Positions 56,548-64,000 of a DNA stretch of 64,000 nucleotides are shown piece after piece. Position numbers and translations under genes: made by a program. The stretch is from Rhabdophis nuchalis (taxonomy: Eukaryota; Chordata; Lepidosauria; Squamata; Natricidae). The DNA is taken from NCBI GenBank assembly GCA_039707465.1, contig CM077645.1, positions 164,697,503 to 164,761,502 on the forward strand, read 5' to 3'. Under the pieces are notes generated by a model. That model had not been told where the DNA came from, searched no databases, and saw only the letters and a list, made by a program, of their open reading frames with translations. Each line of letters starts with the position of its first letter. Position 1 is the stretch's first letter.

Positions 56548-57415
56548 GTTATCTTTCATTTGTGTCTGCACTGACCAATTATGACTGGAATACATACCAG
56601 CAACTACTATTAAAAATGACAAGAAATTTTACCATCAATAATATTAGAAATAAAACTTATATCTTTTTTGTTTCCACCTTAGAGTTAGGGTTATTCAATT
56701 ATGAAATACCTACTTTATTGTCTGCTTAATACCATAGCACATAATGATGTTCTGCAAATTTTAAAGATTATACACACACATATATAATTTCATAAACTTT
56801 TATGTTCTCAACATTTCTTAACATATGCCTGCTTTCTAAATATGTTCCGATTTACCATAAATATTCAATTGCCAAGAACATTTTTAGAGTAATCATCTTA
56901 CTTGCTTTTTAACACAAGCTTAAAAAGGTAATTTTAATGCTAATTATTATTGTTTTCAGGCACCTTTCAATAACAAGTTTCTTTTCAAATGAGTCTGATC
57001 AAACTAAGCAAAAATTAGAGGACTTTTGTAGATTTTAATGTTTGGCCCATGCTAAATTCTGGTTTAAATGGGATGCCTCCTTCATATGCCTTTAAACCTG
57101 ATTCTACCTCAAGCCCAAAGCCCAAAAGTGGTTTCCAAGTAGAAATGAAATTAATTGTGTTGTTTAAAAAATCAAAACAGTCAATTTAGGCATCTCTGTT
57201 AACTCCACCAACTTTTCTAGCATTTGTCCATTACGTGAATCAAGTCATTTTAGTTCTTAAAATATTCTTGCTGCTGTCAGCATATGTAACATCAATTTTC
57301 CACTTTTTTCAAGTTTTTTATCTGTTAAGTCCCCCCTATAATGTCTAATTTTATCTTCATATTCGCTTTAAGAATCTTCAGCATTAAGATGTAAATCCTA
57401 CTCCAATTTTCTTTC
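56548..57415. other. No recognisable feature
   Basis: No supported gene or repeat. Confidence 0.4.
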
Positions 57416-57423
57416 CTTTATCG

Positions 57424-57558
57424 CAGGGGTCTCCAACCTTTGCAACTTTAAGTTCGAAGGACTTCAGCTCCCAGAATTCTCCAGCCAGCTTTGCTGGCTG
57501 GAGAATTCTGGAAGCTGAAGTCCTTCGGACTTAAAGTTGCAAAGGTTGGAGACCCCTG
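57424..57558. mobile_element. Palindromic hAT MITE, recent insertion
   Basis: A 135-bp element formed of two 66-bp arms (CAGGGGTCTCCAACCTTTGC at each end) around TTT, with only two mismatches between arms. An exact 8-bp duplication CTTTATCG lies at 57416-57423 and 57559-57566. No coding capacity. Confidence 0.93.
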
Positions 57559-58064
57559 CTTTATCGCATGTCCACCATAAATAGTAAAAAAGTTCATTCT
57601 TTACATTTAAATTTCCAACATTCATTGGAAGTACCTTTATGCATTCTTGACAATTTGTCCAGTATTAGTTACCAACGGTACATCATCCATATACAATTTT
57701 ACTTTTCAATTATAATTTAATGTTAAATTTAAACTCTTCATCAATGTTTTCTTATTGTTCAAGCATTATATTACATCCAAAATTATTTGCCAAGTGAATC
57801 ACATAATGCCTCACATACTTATTCTTCAAGTTCAGCTTCAATAGCAATTTTTTAACTTTAGCTGTAATATTTAACATTATCACACAAAAGAATTTCCAAA
57901 TCATTTTTTTACAAAATCAAGCAACTTTTTTTTGGTCTAATTTAAACCTTTCTTTTAATTGTAAATATGTAAACTAATGGCAAACACATCCTTCTAAATC
58001 CAACTGCTCTTTAGATTTTGAGGATGGGTCACCATAAATTAAAAAAAAACATTATTTGGCCTTA

Positions 58065-58720
58065 AGTCCATCTCGACTGGACTACTGCAATGCTCTCTAC
58101 ATGGGGCTTCCCTTGAGGTGCACTCGAAAGCTACAGTTAGTGCAGAATGCAGCCGCGCGGGTGATTACGGGAGCCCCTAGATGCTCCCACATAACACCGA
58201 TCCTGCGCGAGCTGCACTGGCTTCCTGTGGTCTTTCGGGTGCGCTTCAAGGTCTTGATGACCATCTTCAAAGCGCTCCATGGCTCGGGACCTAGTTATAG
58301 GCGAGACCGTCTTCTGCCCCATACATTCCTTAGACCGATACGCTCCCACAGAGAGGGCCTTCTCTGGGTGCCATTGGCCGGACAATGCCGGCTGGCGACA
58401 CCCAGGGGAAGGGCCTTCTCTGTGGCGGGCCCTACCCTGTGGAACGACCTACCTCCTGAACTCCGCACCATCACCGACCTCCGCCTCTTCCGCCAGTGTT
58501 TAAAAACACACTTATTTCATCAAGCCGGCCTAACATAGCCTCTGCTGTGACTAATCTTAGATAGTTTTTAAATGGGGGGTTTTAATTGGTTTTAGCGCAG
58601 GTTTTGCTATTTAATACATTTTTAAATTTATGTGTTTTGTATTATTTTTGTATGTTGTTTTTAAATTCCTGTGCACCGCCCTGGGTCCTTTTGGAGAAGG
58701 GCGGGATATAAATTGATTTT
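58065..58720 (+). mobile_element. L2-type LINE 3' end, sense, open C-terminal frame
   Basis: From about 58070 to the stop at 58536 an uninterrupted frame encodes SRLDYCNALYMGLPLRCTRK, LQLVQNAAARVITG, LHWLPVVFRVRFKV, HREGLLWVP and LWNDLPPELRTITDLRLF, the RT C-terminus of this family. The 3' region ends CACCGCCCTGGGTCC, GGAGAAGGGCGGGATATAAA and a short A-rich tail near 58715. 5'-truncated inside the RT. Confidence 0.9.
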
Positions 58721-58984
58721 AAAAAAAGTTTACCCTTGCCACCATTTCTTTTCTAAAAAGAGTTTATGGGGGTGACACCCAAAGAGACATCTTTGCAGAG
58801 AACCTTAGTTTATATTTATACTAAATTCTTAGGATGGTGTGTTTAAGTGGTTGTTGAAATCAATATCTACATTAACCTTATCATACCATAAATAGGCATG
58901 CCATCCAAAACTTAAGTCAAGGTCCTCCAGCTCAAGTAACCACTTATTTTGTAGAGTCAACCCACAGGTAAAATCTACTTACCA

Positions 58985-59303
58985 TCGCTACTGGTTCGCA
59001 AATGTGAGCACACATGCAGGATCTTCTGTGCATGCGAAGAGTGTAAAAAACAGACATAATTACATCCGGGTGGGTGGTCAGAGCCTGCTACTGAGCATGT
59101 CTGAAAGGTAAGTAGAACAGCAAGAGGGGGAATCTGCTGTGCCACACAATTTAGATTAGCTCGAAAGCAGGATGTCCTGCTTTGTAGCTAATATAAATCG
59201 CACGTCACAGTGTATCGTTCGAAATACCAGTTCGCCCAAACTGATCGCATTTTTTTACTACCGATTTGAGTGAACTGGTTCAAACAAGTAGCATTTCACC
59301 CCT
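58985..59303. mobile_element. Possible hAT-type MITE remnant
   Basis: CTACTGGTTCGCAAATG and GTGCATGCGAAG blocks on the left, and GTGAACTGGTTCAAACAAGT then AGCATTTCACCCCTG on the right, recall the family at 41665-41798. The termini are degenerate. Confidence 0.35.
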
Positions 59304-59407
59304 GAGTCAACCAAGGCAAACCAAGCAACAGGTATTGAAGTACATATTTCAAATCTGGTAAACCCAATCTTCCTTTTACTTAGTGCGTTGCAATAATTTA
59401 TATCTAA

Positions 59408-60127
59408 CTAGCGATCCCCGCCACGCATTGCTGTGGCCCAGTCTGGTTAAACCTACCCATCTACTGTATTTCTCACTCTATCCCTCTACCTACCTACCTA
59501 TCTACCTGCCTACCTACCTAACTACCTACCTACCTAACTACCTAACTACCTACCTACCTACCTACCTACCTACCTACCTACCTACCTACTGTATTTCTCC
59601 CTCTCTCTCTCCCCCCCCTCTACCTACCTACCTACCTAGAGAGAGAGGAGAGAGAGGCCACTGACTCGGCAGTGGCCTTGGCAGTGGGGGCGGAGAGTTG
59701 ACGGTATGGGCAGGGGCAGCGGAGGAGAGAGAGGCCGCTGACTCGGCAGCGGCCTTGGCGGGGGGAGTTGGCAGCGTGAGCAGCGGCGGAGGAGGAGAGA
59801 GAGGCTGCTGAGGAAGCGACCGTCATGGATATGACACAGACCATTCCACCACTGGTGCCAGTGACGTGAGCTGAAAAGTGGCTGGGTGGGAGGGGCTGCA
59901 AAGGGGAGGGGGATGAGTGAGCGAGTGAGGGAAACACACAGAAGAGCTGCAGTTTTACATTTGTGTGGCGTGTACCTGGCACCAGTGTGCCATCCACACA
60001 ATCTGTACGTATCATTGGTGCTGCACTTGTAAGGAACGTTGTGTGAAAATTTGGTGGCGATTTGTGCAGCAGTTTCTGAGATTAGTGGTTTTGAACAAAC
60101 TCATAGTTACATTTTTATTTATATAGA
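59408..60127 (-). mobile_element. Non-autonomous Helitron
   Basis: On the minus strand it begins TCTATATAAATAAAAATGTA at 60127 and ends GGGGATCGCTAG at 59408, with A before the 5' TC and T after the 3' CTAG (insertion between A and T, no duplication). A hairpin GCCAC-AGCAATGC-GTGGC lies 8 nt upstream of CTAG. All four structural marks of Helitrons are met. The 720-bp interior has CTAC-type microsatellites (59475-59640) and GC-rich repeats, and no Rep/helicase frame. ORFs at 59632-60015 are not recognisable. Confidence 0.75.
59475..59640. repeat. (CTAC)n microsatellite inside the Helitron
   Basis: Interrupted CTAC/CTAA arrays in two blocks separated by a CTCTCT/CCCCCC segment. Confidence 0.9.
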
Positions 60128-61995
60128 TTTTTTGCCCCTTGCCGTATAAACTTACCAATATTTTATTTAAAGAATGGCAGATGAATGGGCCCATCTGCTA
60201 TTGTTTAAACAGAGTATTGGTTATAAGTATGAAACTTTGACTTTGGGTTTTGCTGGTTAGATAGGTTTGTTGTTATAGAAATGGCTGGTATATATTATTA
60301 TGTGAAAGTAGAAAGCTGAGGTTGTATATTATTACCTTATTCCACTGTGTCAAAAGGAGTCAGAAGTCAATACTTTTCCTTTTCTTTTCCCCTTTCCCCT
60401 GCACTTTTTCCTCTTCCCCTTTTCCTCCCCTATTTTCCCATTGTTTTCATTTTTCCTTGAATTTCTCTAACATATTTTATTAAACTAGTAAAAATATGAA
60501 CAAAACAAACTTGTGGTGATTGTTTTCACTTCCTTTAAAAAACAAATTTCCAGTTGAAATGCTACACTTTTCAAATCAAAAGAGTAAAAGAGAGAAAATT
60601 GTGTAATGGCATAAATATTTACTGTATAAAAAGCACTGCAGTAAAACCAATTCTGAATATTAAGCATCGCCTCATACCGAATACAGCACTATTAGTCAAT
60701 GTACAAATAAAACATTTTAAACAAAAATAGCAATTTGTAAATCAAGAATCTAATAGAATAGATTGTGCATATGTGGCCAGATGATAGAATACCTCAGAAC
60801 TGTTATTTACCATCTAGGCATAAGTTGCTAAAAAAGTGTCAAACTGGAAAAAATGAAGTGAAAAAAATGAGAGATCATAGGAATAAAAATGTCTGAGAAT
60901 GGGCAGCAGTGAAAACTTAAAACCCCCAAATTGTAAGTCTTGATGTTCTGAAATCAAAACAACCTAATTTTCCTAGTCAAAAAGGTCTATCTCAATAAGA
61001 TTACACATCAAAATGCATACCAGCTGTAAGTCAGTTTTAAGGTCAGTAAGATTTTCTTATGAGTTAACATTTCTTTGATTGAATTCTATAGCTACAATTT
61101 GGTTGAGCTGTTATAATAACTGAGAAATGGTTATTATATATCTGCAGGTGTGCTATTCTGGTTTCTTTTGTTTCTTTCATCTTCTGCAAATCATTTTTTT
61201 TTAAAAATGAAAACACCTTGAACTTATACAGCTAGGCATGATTTCTATAATAAGTGTTAGGTATGCCAACACATTTTCCATGGAATCCTAACGTTTCATT
61301 TGGACTTGATGGGGTTCCGTGACAAATTAAGACAGGGAAGTTCATTTAAAAGCAGCAAAATTTAAAACACTAGAACTTTACCTCTTCATTGGAGATTTTG
61401 ATAATTTTTTCACTAACAAAAAGTTTGAAAACTCCTCATGCTTGATAACGTATCATTAAGAAATAGACTGCAGACACTTCTTGTACTTGAAGCTTCTAGA
61501 TAAAGTTGGTTCTTGGGGTTCAAAAGTCAGTACTACAGTTGCTTTTCCAAGAAAAATCCTAAAGACTTTACCTGACTGAAGTTTATAGTAGTTCCAAATT
61601 TGAGGGTCTGTGGGCAAATAATTCAACACAAGGTTAGAAAAGGCTGCTTTAGAAAAATATCTAGGATAAAAGTGGATATTTGCTCTGTACTAGAAGGGGC
61701 TGCAGAGAACATGGTTGGGGAAACAGGCAAGAAGTACACAAAGTGATCCTCTACTACTACATAAATAAACCTCTAAAGACATCTTTAAAAATAGGAGTGT
61801 ACATGCACAACTAAAAGGTCTCATTAAAACCAATCTGCCTCTTTAAAAAAATTAATGGCAACAAAATGAACAAGACTTTAAAAGTTTAAGAGATGGGATC
61901 CAAACCTAGCATGAAAAAATTAAATGGATTTATGGCTTCTATCTGTAAACTACCCAAAGCCACTTGGGTAGTGAGAGGGGCAGTGTCTAAATTAG
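60128..61995. other. No recognisable feature
   Basis: No supported gene. Pyrimidine-rich low-complexity sequence at 60370-60440. Confidence 0.4.
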
Positions 61996-61996
61996 A

Positions 61997-62036
61997 TGGA
62001 TGGATGGATGGATGGATGGATGGATGGATGGATGGA
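61997..62036. repeat. (GATG)n microsatellite
   Basis: About ten GATG units ending at the TA that flanks the next MITE. Confidence 0.9.
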
Positions 62037-62038
62037 TA

Positions 62039-62206
62039 CCCTGTTTCCCTGAAAAGCCCTCCCCCCAAAATATTGCAACATAGCAGCAACCATTAGGCCG
62101 CCTTCTGCAACTCAAAAATAATAAGGCCTCCCTAAAAATAAGGCCAAGCACTTGTTTCTGGGATCAAAAGAAAATAAGACCCGGTCTTACTTTCGACGAA
62201 ACATGG
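62039..62206 (-). mobile_element. TA-flanked MITE, compact form (GGGAAACAG family)
   Basis: 168 bp from CCCTGTTTCCCTGAAAA to the degenerate right end CTTTCGACGAAACATGG, flanked by TA at 62037-62038 and 62207-62208. It contains AATAAGGCCAAGCACTTGTT and AAAAGAAAATAAGACCCGGT, the complement of blocks in 7271-7769. Confidence 0.75.
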
Positions 62207-62270
62207 TAGGTAGGTGGGAAGGTAGGTAGGCAGGCAGAGGGGGGGGGGGAGATATATATATATATATACT
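62207..62270. repeat. (TAGG)n, G-run and (TA)n simple repeats
   Basis: A TAGG/CAGG array, a run of about ten G and a short (TA)n follow the MITE directly. Confidence 0.85.
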
Positions 62271-63348
62271 GTAGATGGATACATGCAAATTTCATTCATT
62301 TGGTTTGGCTATTGCCCCAGCTGTATATTGGATGAAAGTTACAAAACTGGGGCTTCCCCAAATAGAGTAGGCAACTGCAGGCTAAAGTCAGGCTCTGGTA
62401 ATTGGTCCTTCTGCCTAGCAGGGAACCTTTCCTGGGTTGTGGGGTCTTCTTTGTCCTCTAAGAAGGGAGCATGGTATGTTGGGTGCATTCTACAGACAAA
62501 GATGTTGTTGCTTCTTGAACCTCAGATTGGGTATGAACAAAGATCTGAGCTCCTTTTTGTATGTATGCATGCATTTGGGAGACATGAGAGGTTTCATGGG
62601 CAAAATAGATTTCTATTTTCTTCCTTAAAATTGTCTAAAACCTACGGGCCCTGATCTCATCTAATTTTGAAATGAAGTCTAATTTGCAGCCTAATGTGGT
62701 CCTTGGGCTGACTGAAACGATGTAGTCCTGGACTATAGCCTTTCTTTTAAAAAGTTACTAAAAGAAATGTAGGATTTCAAATTAGTGCAGCGATGGGAAT
62801 TAGTACACTACATAAAGACTACAGTCTGTGTTTGTGTCAGGACTCTTCTAATATTAGATTCCTAGAGCATTGCATTTTCTGCATTGACTTTCATGTTCAA
62901 TTTTTCCCAAGTTCATCTTAGAAACCAAACTATCATTTCAAATATAAAGAATACAAATGCTATAATCCATAAATATGATTCAAACATTTATGTATGCCTA
63001 TGATTTCTGAGTATTCCAGAGCACAGGGATCAGGACTGTATCAGTTCAAAGCTTGCCTTGATGCTTTTACTCTCTCTTTACTACAGAGTAGAAAGATGAT
63101 GAGCAGCAGAGAGTGGCAGTAGATGCCAAATCGGTACTTCAAAGACCTTCCTTTCTTTCCAATATGCCTCTGGCCAAGTATCGGCTTTAAGGAAATTCAG
63201 ATGATAGCTGTACTACAGATGCTTCTTCTACTGCTAAGTCATGAAATGAATAATAAGTGCTTAAGAGACAGAGCCCTTTTTAATATAGCAGTTTGTTTCT
63301 CACAGTGGCCAACCAGAATCTCTTTGGGATATTTTCAAACTCCTTCCC
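62271..63348. other. No recognisable feature
   Basis: Open frames at 62283-62654 and 63123-63458 have no recognisable domain. Confidence 0.4.
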
Positions 63349-63537
63349 CGATTGTCCCAATGGTGCTTTATCAAAAGGTAACTGGACTTTCTTGGTTTTT
63401 GTTCTTTGAAAACATTTTGCTTTTCATCCAAGAAGCTTCTTTAGTTCTTCAGAATTGAGAAGCAAAATGTTTTCAAAGAAAAAAAAACCCTCAAGAAAGT
63501 CCACTTACCTTTTGGAAAAAGCAAATTTGGGACAATC
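63349..63537. mobile_element. Palindromic MITE-like element
   Basis: Arms of roughly 80-90 bp: GATTGTCCCAA, CAAAAGGTAACTGGACTTTC and TTTGAAAACATTTTGCTT on the left pair with TTGGGACAATC, GAAAGTCCACTTACCTTTTG and AAGCAAAATGTTTTCAAA on the right. The centre is near 63440-63458. No clear target duplication was found. Confidence 0.65.
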
Positions 63538-63679
63538 ATGACCTAGGTGATTGAAAAGCTCCATAGCCATCCTTCCCTCATTTCCCCCCTGCAACTACTG
63601 TTGGGAAATGTGCTTCTTCAAAACTTGTGATAACACAGCTATAGGCCTTGAATTTAAACAATACCCTTTTAAAAATCAT

Positions 63680-64000
63680 TCTAGTCAATGTCCAACACCA
63701 TGTCTTGTGGCAGTGAATTCCACTGGTTAGCTATATTCTGGGTGAAGAAGGTCTGTTTTAAATTTCTCTTTAATTGCCTTCATTGAATGGCTGCTGGCAC
63801 AGAATTGTGACAGAATGAAAAATATACTTTCCTTTTCCACTTTCTCTGTGCCATGTATGATTATGACAAAAGCTGTACACAGAATTTCTGCATGCCATAG
63901 ATTTTCATGAGAGCACCACAATGAACTATATTTTCAGTCCCTTTCCTAATTATCCCTAGCATAACATTTACCTTTTTTGTCACAGCTGTCATACACGGAG
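63680..64000 (-). pseudogene. Antisense CR1-like LINE remnant, running off the window
   Basis: Antisense CR1-type phrases are visible: GTGGCAGTGAATTCCACTGG, GGGTGAAGAAGGTCTGTTTT, then TCCCTAGCATAACATTTACC and TTTTTTGTCACAGCTG. They match the non-coding and C-terminal part of CR1/L3 copies. Decayed and non-coding. Confidence 0.5.

Noticed and set aside
59383..59664. Tyr/Pro/Thr-rich repeat protein
   Set aside because: Product of the CTAC microsatellite inside the Helitron.

Overview
The window looks like intergenic or deep-intronic DNA from a squamate reptile, most likely a snake. It is AT-rich and holds no convincing host exon, tRNA or rRNA gene. The organism call rests on the repeats: Bov-B/RTE LINE ends, a Sauria-type SINE, a second tRNA-derived SINE, many CR1 and L2-type LINEs, an (AATAG)n microsatellite seeded from a LINE tail, a GATA/GACA (Bkm-type) array, and hAT, Tc1/mariner and Helitron elements. 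Nearly all long open frames are transposon protein remnants or repeat artefacts.

Region by region: 1-7.8 kb holds an L1 ORF2 remnant split by a hAT MITE, an antisense L2-type LINE end and a TA-flanked MITE. 7.8-13.6 kb has a long CTT/CCT array, a CR1 3' end beginning in a perfect hairpin, a MITE carrying a LINE-tail stub, and a long inverted repeat. 13.9-15.8 kb is a Bov-B end interrupted by the best preserved L2-type LINE (reverse transcriptase with YADD and one in-frame stop). 16.8-19.2 kb has a Tc1 transposase remnant, then a TA-flanked DNA transposon filled with a 124-bp minisatellite in both orientations. 20.9-22.7 kb is antisense CR1 with a nested MITE.

The centrepiece is a complete minus-strand Ty3/gypsy LTR retrotransposon (24066-29010). 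It has 256-bp LTRs differing at one base, a perfect 5-bp target duplication, a serine-tRNA-like primer site, a polypurine tract, and gag-protease-RT-RNase H-integrase. Its pol is nevertheless broken by a deletion/frameshift in RT and an in-frame stop. It lies inside an older LINE that also carries a hAT element with a perfect 8-bp duplication.

29.9-48.7 kb holds more L2-type ends (several reduced to the last 30-70 bp), Bov-B, CR1, hAT MITEs and a three-deep SINE/LINE nest at 39.6-40.2 kb. 48.7-64 kb holds simple repeats, a near-perfect palindromic hAT MITE, another L2-type end, a non-autonomous Helitron (59408-60127), a short TA-flanked MITE and a palindromic element.

Nothing suggests the parts act together as a system. 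The window is best read as a layered record of transposition, with the gypsy element, the palindromic hAT MITE and some L2 copies being recent.
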